Positions 1 through 11,500 of a DNA stretch of 64,000 nucleotides are shown piece after piece. Location: NCBI RefSeq assembly GCF_008329585.1, contig NZ_NPKP01000005.1, forward strand, positions 186,001 to 250,000. The letters run 5' to 3'. The notes beneath the pieces were generated by a model. The model was given only the letters and a program-made list of their open reading frames with translations, was not told the DNA's origin and ran no database searches. The stretch is from Mycolicibacterium sp. P9-22. GTDB lineage: Bacteria > Actinomycetota > Actinomycetes > Mycobacteriales > Mycobacteriaceae. Position 1 is the first letter of the stretch. Every line of letters starts with the position of its first letter. A program made the translations under genes and the position numbers.

Positions 1-1123
1 CGAATGGGATCGTCAGTGAACGGAGCGCAGACTCCTCTCCCACGAGCGCGGCCACACCAAGCTTCGGCTGCGGGCCTTCGAACTCCACCAGCATCTCTAC
101 GTTGCCACCAAACGCAGCGTCTGTTGCATTCGCGGATCCGACGAAAAGATGCGACCCGGACCGCCGATCGAGCACATACGCCTTCGCGTGAAGCCCGACA
201 AGCGGTTCTGGTCGCGGCGCGACGATGGTGGCAACCGCGCTCGGTTCGTTCGGTATCGGGTCTATGGACATTTCGTCATCGTTCGCAGCATCGTCGAGGA
301 TAAGCGCATCGATACGATCGAGAGTCTTGGCGTCGAGCCGGTCGAGTTGCTCCCGGCGGGCGAGTACGGTGATCGACTCTGAGCGCGGCGGAATTACTTG
401 GTTGATCCCACCGTCGCTCAAGAACGGCGATATCACCGCGTGCCGTATGCCGTCGAAGAGCTCGTGGAGCGGCTGCGATGGAATACCCGTGATCCCATAC
501 GGATGGAACCGTAATGCTCGTACGTCGCTTGGACGCTCCCACTCGACAGTTGCAATCACCTCGGCGAGTTCTCCGATGCGCTCCGCACGAGTCGCCGGTA
601 GCGGCTGAACAGCCATCGGAGGCAAGGCTCGCACGAATGCAGCGAGTGGTGCACTCTGCTCATTCCGTTCGCCTGTCGCCGCACCGTCGAGACGGACGAC
701 GAGATCCCAACTACGATCGTTGGTCAAATTTCGACTGGCACAGAGCATTCGATAACTTCGTGCGTCACCGTCGCCATACTCCAGCACCCAGACTTTGGGG
801 TGAAACAGCGAATTAGTTTGCGGCGCAATGGCGGGATGGATCATGGGCTCGAGCAGCGCAAATAAATCAGAGGCCATCCTCGGCTCGAAGACCTGACCGG
901 CTTGAGCGAATACATCGATCTTGTCGGCAGCGCGGCGTACGGCGTCGAGAATGGCGATCGGATCACGGCTCTCGCGCACGCGATGCGCGGCGAATGCCAA
1001 GGGAACCGATAGCGCCGTTGTCAGGTCCAAGGTGTAGGTCGTCGCGACCGCCCGCAACAGTTCAAATCCGCTCGGCGGCCGGAGCTGTTCGGTCAACGCA
1101 GCGCGACCGCTGGGCTCAAGCAT
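1..1123 (-). CDS. Phospholipase D-like (HKD) protein, partial
   Basis: The minus frame opens with ATG at 1123 and stays open to the window edge, giving at least 374 residues; the C-terminus is outside. Two HKD-type motifs are visible: an H-x-K at about residues 108-110 followed by an S-x-N near 130-132, and a second H-x-K-x4-D at about 322-329 followed by a GSANAT segment near 331-336. Paired HKD motifs are the active site of PLD-family nucleases and phosphodiesterases. The ATG overlaps the stop of the upstream DUF6361 gene by 8 nt, so the two are probably translationally coupled. PLD proteins are frequent in defence loci (DrmC is one), and this neighbourhood is a defence island, so a nuclease role is inferred. 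No named system is assigned because the downstream genes are not visible. Confidence 0.85.
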   Translation of the reverse strand, partial: MLEPSGRAALTEQLRPPSGFELLRAVATTYTLDLTTALSVPLAFAAHRVRESRDPIAILDAVRRAADKIDVFAQAGQVFEPRMASDLFALLEPMIHPAIAPQTNSLFHPKVWVLEYGDGDARSYRMLCASRNLTNDRSWDLVVRLDGAATGERNEQSAPLAAFVRALPPMAVQPLPATRAERIGELAEVIATVEWERPSDVRALRFHPYGITGIPSQPLHELFDGIRHAVISPFLSDGGINQVIPPRSESITVLARREQLDRLDAKTLDRIDALILDDAANDDEMSIDPIPNEPSAVATIVAPRPEPLVGLHAKAYVLDRRSGSHLFVGSANATDAAFGGNVEMLVEFEGPQPKLGVAALVGEESALRSLTIPF

Positions 1124-2351
1124 CTGTACGCTCCAGCCCGTCGTGGAGGTCCTGGATAACCGGCCGAATCTGTGTCCAGCGATAGACGAGTGGACGGCTG
1201 CCGGCTGATCCAAGCCACGCTTGCAACAGTCGTCTATTCGTCAGCCTCGCCTGCGACCTTTTGTGCTCACGCTCGCGTCGAGTGATGAACGATCGCGCCG
1301 CGTCATCATCGGCGAGTGCCGAAAGATCATTATTTGCGACGAGGTCGAGCCAATCGTCAATAAAACGGCGCGAACGTGGATTTACGTTGGGATTCTGTTC
1401 GAGCACCCGACGCCAGAACTCACCACGATCCCAGGTGGCGATGTCGCGCTCGAGGTTCGGCGTCTCCGCCCAGCCCCTTAAACGTTCGCGATATTTGGCT
1501 ACGGGCTCTTCGACGCGATCAAACCCTTCACGTTCGTATGCGTCGGCCAACAGCAAGTTGTAAACGAGTGATGCACTGTTCATCAGCGTGGAGAATCGGC
1601 GCGCATCGTCGAGAACCTTCGCACGGTCTCCTTCCGCCGACCGAAGAACTGAGTCGGTCCAGGGGAGTTCGCTGTCCGCGTTGGGACGATTCTGCAGTGC
1701 GAACTCGAGCATTGTGCCCGGCGCGCTTGCCAACATCCGGTCGCGAAGCCATGACGCTTCACTCGGATCCATCGCAAAGCCGTCCGGCACCTCAGCCGGG
1801 AATCCTTGCGGCACTGACGGCAAGGTGGGATGAAATCCGCCGTCGTGCCATGCCGATACGACTTCGTCCTCGTACTGCACGGCGCTAGGTCGACGTGCGT
1901 GTACACGGTCGACCTCGGCAGCGATCGCGTCTTCCCTGCTGAGCGCGGGATCGTTGAGTATGCCGTGTGTGCGCATCCCGCCCCAGTACAAGGCAGACGG
2001 GAGGTTCTTTACCGCTGAGCCAACAGTTCCACCAATAACGCCGTCTTTTTCGCCGGCTTTGAGGAGACCGCCGATCAGCCGCCGTTCGTTTTGATCTGCC
2101 AGAGCGGCAGCTTTAACGATGTCATTGCGCACCTCCGCGGCGGCTCGGAAGCACCACGGGATGAAGAGGAAGTAGCGTGCCCGAGTGAACAGCGTCGAGG
2201 TCCCGGGCCACAACGCGTCGCTGAGTGCGTCGCGCACTTGGCCGATGCCAAGCTCGTCTCGGCTCTCCCGCTCGCTGAACAAGTTGACGATCTCACGCAT
2301 ACGACGTTGGTCCTCGCTGGACGAATCAAGCCAGGCGATAAGGGATGTCAC
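1116..2351 (-). CDS. DUF6361 family protein
   Basis: A 411-residue protein starting at GTG 2351, with an AAAGGAAC ribosome site about 7 nt upstream. The N-terminus (AWLDSSSEDQ, then DELGIGQVRDALSDALWPGT and FTRARYFLFIPW) matches what I know of DUF6361 proteins, whose function is uncharacterised. No catalytic motif or membrane segment is obvious; the C-terminal third is rich in charged helical sequence. The stop overlaps the start of the HKD protein by 8 nt, so the pair forms a transcription unit. Position within a nuclease-rich island suggests a defence role, but this is inference from context only. Confidence 0.8.
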   Translation of the reverse strand: MTSLIAWLDSSSEDQRRMREIVNLFSERESRDELGIGQVRDALSDALWPGTSTLFTRARYFLFIPWCFRAAAEVRNDIVKAAALADQNERRLIGGLLKAGEKDGVIGGTVGSAVKNLPSALYWGGMRTHGILNDPALSREDAIAAEVDRVHARRPSAVQYEDEVVSAWHDGGFHPTLPSVPQGFPAEVPDGFAMDPSEASWLRDRMLASAPGTMLEFALQNRPNADSELPWTDSVLRSAEGDRAKVLDDARRFSTLMNSASLVYNLLLADAYEREGFDRVEEPVAKYRERLRGWAETPNLERDIATWDRGEFWRRVLEQNPNVNPRSRRFIDDWLDLVANNDLSALADDDAARSFITRREREHKRSQARLTNRRLLQAWLGSAGSRPLVYRWTQIRPVIQDLHDGLERTDA

Positions 2352-2433
2352 TCAGTTCCTTTCGACACGAATACCACCAAACGGCTATCCGTGGTCGCTG
2401 ATGTCGCAGATGGCAATGCTACGGCCGGCTCTT

Positions 2434-3141
2434 CTAAAATGGCTTCAGTTCAAATCGGACGCGGTACAGGAGCCAGTCCGTCTTCACGCCGAGCCGTTCT
2501 GCATGCGCCTGAACTGCTTCTGCCAGTTCTTCATCCGGCTGGCCGGTGATTATCAGCAACCGCGCGCCGCGCAACCCGTCGGCTGCCGCCTGCGCCTTCA
2601 GCGCCCTCATATATTTGGCCGCCTGGGCAACGATGCCCTGATCGGGTTCCTCGGCCTTCAGTTCGATGCCAACAAGTTCTTTGGTCTTCGTGTCGATCGC
2701 GACGAAGTCAATCTTCGCGCCAGGAGCCAAGAGCGTCTCACGGTCGGTGATACGTAAGTTCTTTGTAGCGCTTGTGAGGAACTGGCGATTGAGCCAGAGG
2801 AATCGTGACAGCTCTACCTCAAACTTGAACAGCTCCCGTGTCGGCCGGAGACCTGCGACTGGATGCTTGGCGTCAAAGAAGTAGATCCGAGTCTTCGGAT
2901 TGTTTGCGGGATCGATCAATTCAGGGCTGAATCCGATGCCGGCCTGAGAAAATCGCTCGCTCAGCTTCTCCAACAGCTTGCCGGATGTCCTCTCGTACCC
3001 CGCCTCGCGAACCAACACGCCAAGCGCACTGCTTGGCATATGCCTTAACAGCCGCGCGGATTTAGGTGTCTGCTTGACTCGCTCTTGAGTCTTGTCTACC
3101 AAGCGCTGCAATCGTTCTTCCTTGTTCAATCGCACCGGCAC
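2434..3141 (-). CDS. NucS/DUF91-like PD-(D/E)XK endonuclease
   Basis: The start chosen is GTG 3141 because a near-perfect AAGGAGGTG lies about 8 nt upstream; the frame is open to a GTG at 3216 but that start has no ribosome site and adds a Cys/Arg-rich stretch. The resulting 235-residue protein has a C-terminal nuclease fold signature: D145 in KIDFVAID, then E160-L-K162 in VGIELKAEE, then QAAKYM near 173. This D...ExK plus QxxxY arrangement is typical of the NucS/EndoMS C-terminal (DUF91) nuclease domain. The N-terminal part is helical and charged and does not look like the NucS N-terminal domain, so it is not the housekeeping mismatch nuclease. It lies upstream of and in the same direction as DUF6361 and the HKD protein (82-nt gap). 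Defence nuclease is the inferred role. Confidence 0.75.
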   Translation of the reverse strand: MPVRLNKEERLQRLVDKTQERVKQTPKSARLLRHMPSSALGVLVREAGYERTSGKLLEKLSERFSQAGIGFSPELIDPANNPKTRIYFFDAKHPVAGLRPTRELFKFEVELSRFLWLNRQFLTSATKNLRITDRETLLAPGAKIDFVAIDTKTKELVGIELKAEEPDQGIVAQAAKYMRALKAQAAADGLRGARLLIITGQPDEELAEAVQAHAERLGVKTDWLLYRVRFELKPF

Positions 3142-3350
3142 GAAACAACACCTCCTTGGTCGACAAAGCCTCTTCGGATAGATCGCATTGGTTAGTTCCT
3201 CAAGGTTTACTATCACGGACGGGTGAGCTTCCGGACGATAAACGCTTGCTACCTCAGCATCTGGTCATCTGCTGTGCGCTCGGTTAACGCCGCAGCTGAA
3301 ATCTGTCAGCGGAACCGACCCCCACCGTCCCAGCAAGGTGTACGAGGGGC

Positions 3351-5135
3351 TCACGATTCGAGCGCCCGTGTTTCTCCATCAGTGATCTCGGCGGGCGCCA
3401 GACCCTTCTCGATCATGAAGCGCAGAAGCGCACGTATGGCGATCTGCGCGCTAGTCAGGTGGACGACGGTCGGCGCCTTGGCATCGCTGAATGGCTGGAG
3501 ACGGTTGAGCACTGCCGAGACTTGGCCTTCGTAATCAGTAAGTTGAAACCAAAGCGTCGTGTCGAATGGAAGCTCCAGCTTCTTACGCGCGTACTCGGCC
3601 GAAATTCGCATCAGAAGCTTCTCGAAGCTGCTGACAGATGCCTCCGCGCCTCCTCCTCCTGCCAATGCAGCCGCGGCTGTCGCCGCGCCCGCGCCTGCGA
3701 GTCCGCCCAGCATCGCTAAGCCGCCAACCATTCCACCTGGACCGAATGCAGCAAGACCGCCGACAATTGCCGCGGCTCCAAACGCACCCGCCGGTGCCGC
3801 AACCGCAAGTCCAACAGGCCCTGCGGCGATCAATGCCACCCCCGCCGCTGCGGTTAGCACCCGACCCCAAGGGACTCCGCCCTTACCAGCGACGCATTCA
3901 CCGACCTCCTTGATCGCCTCGGCGACTTTGTCGCCGAGGCTCCGACTAAAGCCGAGCTCGACTGCAATATCGTTGAGCGCCCGCCACTGTGCATCCCCAG
4001 GGTCGATCTCGTACGGAGTGACGCAGTTGATAAGCGCCAGCACGACCATCTCTCCGACAGCTTCGTGAAGTTCCCACCGGTGCGGAAGACGCGGCAACCT
4101 ACCGTTCATCAGATCGACCATCTGCGGTGGCAGCACTTGCCCCGCGTCCGCGTTCTGCGCCAGCTGCGCGGCAAGATCCTCGCGCAGAATTCGAAGCGTC
4201 GCGCGGAACCGTGCTCCCTTTTCTTCATCCTTGATATTGCGGGCGACCGCCTCTGCGAAGTGTTGGAGCAGCAACGTGGCGGCGTCGGCATCACTCAAAC
4301 GGACCGCGATGTCGGAACTAGCACGAACCACTCCCTTGGCGGGATACAGCGAGTGCGCAACCAGTTTCGCCACAGCCGGGTCGCCCAGATACAGATCTGC
4401 CCCATGGCCGCTCACGTTGGTCAGCGTGAAGTCCTGAGCACCAGGAAAGGTGCTGGCCAGCCCGCGACCACCGGTCACGATGTCTCGCGTATTCAGAAAG
4501 TTCGACCAGTCGTCGACCCGGCCATAGGGAAACTTCTTCAGTAGGCGCTCGCGGCCGTCGTATACCGCTCGAATCGCCGCCGGACTCCCTATCGTGATAA
4601 AGCGTCGGACGTGCAGGTCAGTGGCGAGATGATCGAGTAGATCGATGGCGACAACTGAGCCGAGACTGTGCGCAAGAAGCATCACGTCGCCATGGGTGGG
4701 GATGTAATCAAGGATTCGCTTCAGCACATTGCCGCGTACCTTTTCCTCGCGTACATATCGGCGCACCTGGTGAAGATTCGCGAGCGACACATGATCGAAG
4801 ACGAATCCCGGAGCCGTGTTCCAAACGGGATCTGGCATCAGGTGAAACCCGAATGGCCGCACGCCGTCCTCCAATTGAAGGAACCGCTGTACGCGCGCCT
4901 GTCGACGTTCGAAATCGCTGCGTGGTACCCGGTCGTCCTTCGCCTTATATGTAACGGATGGCATCTTGACGTCTTCTAGACCTTCGCCTTTCAGCAACTC
5001 GCTATAACGGGGCGTGATCACTTGATCTCGATCAACGATCGGATGCCCCGCCTGTTCCAGACCGCGGTTAAGGCCGTCCAGCCACCGGTAATCCGGGTCT
5101 CCGTCTCCAATACCGTGCAGGAATACGATCTTCAC
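3351..5135 (-). CDS. Alpha/beta-hydrolase with C-terminal glycine-rich hydrophobic segment
   Basis: A 594-residue protein starting at GTG 5135 (GGGGGC upstream). The N-terminal half is an alpha/beta-hydrolase: an oxyanion-type HGIGDG at 7-12, a nucleophile elbow AHSLGS at 155-160 (Ser157), a probable acid at Asp218 and His244, the order expected for a lipase/PGAP1-like fold. Residues about 300-420 are helical. Residues about 423-497 are almost entirely Gly, Ala, Val, Leu and Pro, with repeated GxxxG-like spacing, resembling a glycine-zipper membrane-inserting segment. The C-terminal 95 residues are soluble-looking. It follows the 119-aa gene by 70 nt on the same strand, so it is probably the last gene of the large-helicase operon. 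A membrane-targeting effector hydrolase is an inference; substrate unknown. Confidence 0.75.
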   Translation of the reverse strand: MKIVFLHGIGDGDPDYRWLDGLNRGLEQAGHPIVDRDQVITPRYSELLKGEGLEDVKMPSVTYKAKDDRVPRSDFERRQARVQRFLQLEDGVRPFGFHLMPDPVWNTAPGFVFDHVSLANLHQVRRYVREEKVRGNVLKRILDYIPTHGDVMLLAHSLGSVVAIDLLDHLATDLHVRRFITIGSPAAIRAVYDGRERLLKKFPYGRVDDWSNFLNTRDIVTGGRGLASTFPGAQDFTLTNVSGHGADLYLGDPAVAKLVAHSLYPAKGVVRASSDIAVRLSDADAATLLLQHFAEAVARNIKDEEKGARFRATLRILREDLAAQLAQNADAGQVLPPQMVDLMNGRLPRLPHRWELHEAVGEMVVLALINCVTPYEIDPGDAQWRALNDIAVELGFSRSLGDKVAEAIKEVGECVAGKGGVPWGRVLTAAAGVALIAAGPVGLAVAAPAGAFGAAAIVGGLAAFGPGGMVGGLAMLGGLAGAGAATAAAALAGGGGAEASVSSFEKLLMRISAEYARKKLELPFDTTLWFQLTDYEGQVSAVLNRLQPFSDAKAPTVVHLTSAQIAIRALLRFMIEKGLAPAEITDGETRALES

Positions 5136-5205
5136 TCAGCCCCCGATCTGATTCGTGACACTGCGACAGCTCTGTGGCTGTCGGCCAGCCGTATCATTTA
5201 CGTGC

Positions 5206-5565
5206 TCAATCCTGTAGTTCCAGCACGGTCGGCCGAGTCGACCGAATGTGCACATCTGGAAACTTCGCGACCAGGGCACACACGAACGCTGACCGCTTCA
5301 CGTTCAGCTCGTTGAGCAACTCCTGCTGACTCAACTCCCCCTTGTCGCGCAACCGGTCCCACGCCGCGGCGATCATCCACGCCGGCACGAGCTGTGGTCC
5401 CGAGCCAAGCCCCATCGAGCGCTCGGTCTCGACCCACACGCCTTTGCGCTCCACGGCGGTGACTCTGTTGAGGTTCTTGGTCGACAGGGTCAGAAGGGCG
5501 GTGCCGGGACCGACCGCTTCCGAGACCTGATCAAATAGCGCATTATCAAAGTCGGCTGCGCTCAT
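5206..5565 (-). CDS. Hypothetical protein, possible winged-helix
   Basis: A 119-residue protein of unrecognised family. Its ATG overlaps the stop of the 2104-aa helicase gene by 4 nt (ATGA), which supports a real, co-translated gene. The N-terminal half predicts a small beta-rich unit (GTALLTLSTKNLNRVTAVE); the C-terminal half (ELSQQELLNELNVKRSAFV followed by a beta pair) looks like a helix-turn-helix or winged-helix fold. It sits between the helicase and the hydrolase and may link the two, for example as an adaptor or DNA-binding subunit. This is inference. Confidence 0.65.
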   Translation of the reverse strand: MSAADFDNALFDQVSEAVGPGTALLTLSTKNLNRVTAVERKGVWVETERSMGLGSGPQLVPAWMIAAAWDRLRDKGELSQQELLNELNVKRSAFVCALVAKFPDVHIRSTRPTVLELQD

Positions 5566-8500
5566 GCAGTTCCGACCGCTATGATCCCCGACGGCAATTG
5601 CTTCAGAGTGCCGACTGCCAAGGCGCGCTCCAGGGCCTCATCGAGACGGGCGCCGATATCCTTCGTGATACGGATGCCGCCGAACAGCGCCAGCGCATCA
5701 CGCTTCAGGTCTTCGATGGCGCTCCCCCCGGCCTGCTCAGCCACGACTAGCATCGCATTGCCGATCTCCACCAGGCTGATCTCGCCGAGCGGCCGCCCCT
5801 CCCCTCGCCTCGCCGTCCGGACCATGCGCCACGTTCCGGGATTCACGCCGTTGGGCCAGTAGAACTCTCGGTCGTCCGCACGTGAATACTCTGCTGGCAC
5901 AACACGCTGAATCGCAGTCCGCCGCCCTTCGCTCACCTTTCCCAGGCTGAATGCCCCGGCCACTAGCTTGGCCAGACGATCACGGTGCACCGGACCTTCA
6001 GAATCGATGATCGACTCGATGATCTTCACAACGTGGGATCGGTTGTAGCTGGTATGGATCTCATCCAGAACGCTGATACTGCCAATAACGACCGAGTTCC
6101 ACGGTCTGAAGTCCGTGAGATTGGCGTGCCGTCGCGGAGCGATGGGCGCCGCAACAGTAGTCGCAGATCGGAAGGCGAAGGACTGTTCCACGGGCGCGAC
6201 CACGGGTGGACGCGCAAGGACCTCGTCGACAGGCGGTTCCAGCTTCCGCTGCTTGGCCGCGGCGACCGCGTCGCGGAGACGCATGACGGTCTCCTCACGC
6301 CGACCGAGCCATTCAGGCAGCCAAACCCGCTCCACGCCAGGCCAATGCAGCAGCTTGGACAGGACTTCGACCGGCAGTCCGTCGCGGTCCGCGACCGTCC
6401 TGCGGCTGAACCATTCAGTGCCGTCCAAGAGGACCGCCACTAAGGGCTGGTCGGGTTCATCGGGGTCGGAGATGACCAGGTCAACCCGGAAGTCGGACAA
6501 CCCAACATCCGCCTTCACGACGAATCCCTCTTGCCGCAGCGCCTTGGCGATGTCGTCACGGTGCCGATCGATCACCGCGTTGCGACGGCCGCCTTGTGTG
6601 GTCTCCACGCCGCGATGCGCCAAGTCCAGATACGCGCGGAGGTGCTTCGTACCCACCTGCGTGGTCTCTTCCGCACGCAGGTCCGCGGGGTCGAAGCTCG
6701 CATAGAGCACCACTTCCCGCCGAGCACGTGTAATCGCCACATTGAGACGCCGCTCCCCGCCAGGCCGCGACAGCGGGCCGAAGTTCAGAGGCACGACGCC
6801 CTTGTCGTTCTTGCTGAACGCCACCGAGAACAGGATTGTGTCCCGTTCATCGCCCTGGACGTTCTCCAGGTTCTTGACAAACAGCCCGTCCGGCTCGTCG
6901 AGAGCGGCCACCAGCCGGTCGTCTCCGGCGTCGCGCAGCAGGTTCTCGATGAAGTCACGCTGTTGCGCATTGAAAGTGATGACACCGATCGATGGCGCTT
7001 CACCGGATGAGGTCGCGAACCGGCTGCGGATGTCGGCGACGATGCGCTCAGCCTCGACCCGGTTGGTCCGCAGCGTCTTTCCGCGTCCGGACCGCTCGAA
7101 CTGTCCGTCAACTCGGATCAACGAGATCCCGTGACCGGATGCGGGTGCCAGCGGCGCGGGGAAGGATGCCAGCCGGCCGTTGTAGTAGTGGATGTTGCTG
7201 AAAGCGATCAGGGCCTCGTCCTGACTGCGGTAATGCCAGGACAACCACTGCTGCGGGACCAGCGACTGGACGCATTCGCTGAGGATCGACTCCTCATCGG
7301 CGACAACCTCGGGATTGGTGTCCTCTTCGCCGTCGTCCACCGAGGCACTGGTGTCGGCGAAACTTGTCGGCGGCATCTGCTTGCTGTCCCCTACGACGAC
7401 AACGGATTTCGCGCGGCCCATCGCACCGATGGCATCGGCGACACGGATCTGGGAAGCTTCGTCGAACACTACGATGTCGAAAATGTCGGCGTGTGCCGGG
7501 AAGAACCGGGCGACCGAGTCCGGGCTCATCAGAGTGCACGGCAGAATCTGCGTGATCAGCTCTCCGAAGTTATCCATCAGCGCGCGCACGCTCATGCCAC
7601 CGCGCTTGCGGTCCAGCTGGCGCTTCAGGAGACCGATCTGACCGCTCTCGGTGAAGGCGTCGAAGGTGCGCTGCTCCAGCAGTCGCGCCGGGATCGACCG
7701 GCGGAGTTCGTCCCGAATATTCGAGGAGCTGCTGGTGAATCGCTGGATGGCCTTGCCGTGCGCGGTGACGTCGAAGTCGCTGAGTCCGCTGGCCTCCAGT
7801 CGTTCCGCGACGGACGCAACGGCGACACCGCGATCGAAGGCGAGGCTGGCGTCTTCGGCGACAATTCTGCCAGCGAGGATATCTCGCCGCGCGTCACCCA
7901 TGCCGGCGCGCAGCAGCGGTTCGACGTGCTGCAGAAGCGCCGCCCAGCGCTCGACGGTCACCGGCGACTGCAGCCGCCGGGTGCCACGAGTTGCCCACCA
8001 CTGTTCGATGAAGGATGCGTCACCGGCCCAGGTCCGCTGCTGGGCTTCGCTGGTGCCAGTCGTGACGTTCAGTTGACTCCACCCAGCGGACAGCGCCTGC
8101 AGGGTGGGAGCCGCGGTGCCGGATGCGGTATCGCTGTAGAACTTTCGTAGATCGCCGACGTGTGCTGCCGTTGGGTTCGCCGATAAGACCTGGCCGACAC
8201 GGCGCAACGCTGCAAAGCTTCGCGTGACGTGCGCAGCGTCCGGTTCGACGAACGGATTCCAGGGCCGATCAAACAATACTGCCGGGAGGGTGGAGACCCG
8301 CTTCCGCAGATCGGCGACGACCGCGTGACTGCTCTGCAGGTCCGCGGTCAGCGCCGACAAGGTCTTGAGCTTGATCTCGGCGGGGTCCACCGCGAGCACA
8401 TCGGTGAGCTCTGCCAGCGCTGCACGGCGACGCTTCTTGCGGCCGAACATTCCGGATTCGTCGGCCGCGACGGCTGCGGCGTGGATCGCGGGAATATCGA

Positions 8501-11500
8501 GGTCCATCGCCGCCGGTGTGACGGTCGAGAGCCACTGCGGTTTCTGCGCCAGACTCGCCAACGCCTGCTCTATGCCGACGACATAGCCTTGCCACTGTGA
8601 GGTGTTCAGCGCGTCCACCGCCCCCAGCGGATAACGCGGTTCGTTGGTCAGCCGCGCCCACCCGTCGAGGAACGCTGGGCTCTCGCACCGGCCGAGCACG
8701 TCCAGTGCGATGCCACCAGACTGCAACTCGGCCAGGGCTGCATCGAACGCGACCGCGGCGGCATAGATTCGGTCCGGATCGAGACCTGGCTGCGGCACGG
8801 CGTCAATGAACGCCCACGGATGGTCCGGGCGCGGACGGGCATCGTCGAACTTCTCCGGCAGCGTGCGCAACGCCGCCGCGGCGTCGTCGAACGTCGTGGG
8901 ATCTGCGCCGGTGATGAGACTTCTCGGCACGTCCAGCGGTGCGATGTCTTGATCGGCGGCGAGCTCGAACGAACGTGCGGTGTAGAGAGATTGGCCGACC
9001 GCGTTGGCTTCGTGTAGCCGATCTGCGTAGCGGGCGAGACTGTGCCGGCTGGACTCGGCGACCTGCAGCTTGGTTCGTAGCAGGTCCGCATCATGGCTCA
9101 TTCGCAGTTCCAGCGCGTGCTTGATCTGGGCGCGCACCGCGGCGGGGCGAGCGGACTTGTCGTGGATATCGAGTGACAGCTCACCCAGTCCGACACTTTC
9201 CAGTCGTTTCTTCACCACATCCAGTGCGGCGCGTTTCTCAGCGACAAACAGCACGCGCCGGCCAGTGGACATGGCGTGCGCCAGCAGGTTGGTGATCGTC
9301 TGCGATTTACCGGTCCCCGGAGGTCCTTCCAGCACGAAGGTCCGCCCACCGACGGCATCGGCCACCGCCTGCAGCTGGGAGGCGTCAGCAGGGACGGGCA
9401 CCGCGGAACCCAGTTCGTTGAGGTCCATACTCGCGACATTGGTGACAGGATCGACAAAGGTATTCTGTGGAGTCTCCAGCAGATGGCGAACCAAACTGTT
9501 GCGGGACAGCCCCTTCCACGACTCGTCGAGGTCTTTCCACAGCGGGAATTTCGCGAACTGGAGGATCGATAGGTGCACACTGTCCTCGACGAGGAAAGGT
9601 AGCCCAGCCTCGGCGACGGCCCGGCGGACCGCGTCGAAGGTGGCCACCAGGTCGATACCGGAGGCGTCCTCGTCGGGCTGTGCCAGCGCGGGGATCTCCA
9701 GGCCGAGGGCGGTGCGCAGCTTCTCAATGAGGCAGTAGTTCGGGGTGGAGGCGCCGGTGTCGTCGATGGTGATGAGGTAGCGCTCGCCCCTGTTGGTGGT
9801 GGTCAGCGATACCGGGACCAGCACCAGCGGCGACCGCAGCGGGCGGTCGTTGACGTGCCAGCTGAGCATCCCGAAGGCCAGGTAGAGATTGTTAGCGCCG
9901 GTCTCCTCGCGAATCGTCTTCGCCTTGTTCGCAAGGTATCTCAGCTTGTTCTTGTACGACGCCGCAGTGATGTCGATGTAAGCGCTGTGCTTGTCGGCAA
10001 GCAACAGCTCGCGTTCGTTCCCGGGCAGATCACGGCCGAACCGGACGCCGCGGGCGATGTCGACGTTCTGCACTTCGTCGGATCCGAGCAAGCTGACGCG
10101 GGCGCCGGCGTTGACAGCGTCCTCGAAACGACCGAGCGTCGGTCCGGGAACTTCGAGCCGGTAACCGGCGCGGTCGGTGTAGTTGATCAGCTTGTTGCGC
10201 AGACTCAGGTCCAGCAGCGCGTTCTTCCATTGCCGGACACGGGCGGGCACCACCTCGGCCTCGGCCGCGGGCTTCGATTGGGAGGGCTGGTACGGCAAGA
10301 TCACCGGGCCCGCGCCCGGAACGTACTCCGCGACGACCGTGTTGCCCTGCGCGTCGGTGCTGCGGCTGGGCAGCGGGTAGATACGGGCCCGCCGCGCCTG
10401 GCGCACGTCCGTAACGCCGAGGATGTTGGTCAGATCCTCGGAGAGGTGCTGCGTCCGGGGTGCACGGAGCGCATCCTCGAAAGTCGCGTCAGGCCCGGAC
10501 TGCGTCACCAGCGTGGTTTCGATGAGACCGATGTTCTTCAGATCAACCTGGTTGACCACTTCGGCCGGTTCGGTGATGGAGACCGCGGCCAGCGCGCCGT
10601 CGATGCGCCAGTAGCCGAGGAAAGCGTGACCGCGTAACAGCCAGACGGTGGAATTGATCCCGCACTGTTCGAGGACTGCAGCCAAAGCGAGAGTGGTGTC
10701 GAGGCAGGTGCCGAGGCGGCCGTCGAATACCTCGGCGGGTGTGCGGACCTTCTGTCCGATGTCGCCCCAACTCGCCGGAGGCTCCGCGTACCGGATATCG
10801 CGCGCCTTCACGGCATCGAAGACAGCACGGGCAATGGCGTCGACACGGTCTGGGCTTTCGCTCTGGTAGCCGTCGATCGATGAGCTCCCGGTGGCGGCAC
10901 CCAGCCGATCAGAGACCTCGATCATTAGCGGCGCGATCGCTGCCGCGTTGGGCTGGATGTAGGCGGCCAGGATCTCCAGCGCCAGCTGTGGCGGGGTGGC
11001 CTTCCATTGGTTGGCCGCCAGGATGGTGACTTCTTTGGCGGCTTCAGCGAGGATCCCGCCGGAATCATCGCGGAGAATCACGCGGATGTCCCCAGGGCGC
11101 GCTTCGTTCACGCGCCACATCAATGCCGGGTCCAGTTTGAGATCGACGGTCTGCAAGACGGTCGGTTGATGAGCGAGCAGATCGAGGTGGATCTCCGCAG
11201 GTCCCCCGTGAGAGCCCTCGGCACTGACGACGTCAACCTCAATGACGGCGCCCTGGAGGTCACCGCCGGTGTTGTCGACCGTGATGTGGTCGATGACTGG
11301 GATACGGCAGTGCGCCATCGCGTAGCTGAGGTCGGCGATGGCAGAGATGTCGATGCGCGGGGCGTCCGGCGTTGGTTCAGGGGTGGGCGCCGGAACCGGC
11401 GCCACGACCTGTGCAGCTGGCGGCGGCGGTGTGAGCGCGACCGGCGCGACTTCTGACTTGAGTTTGTGCATCGTCTCGGCGACCTCTGCAGCGCCGACCG

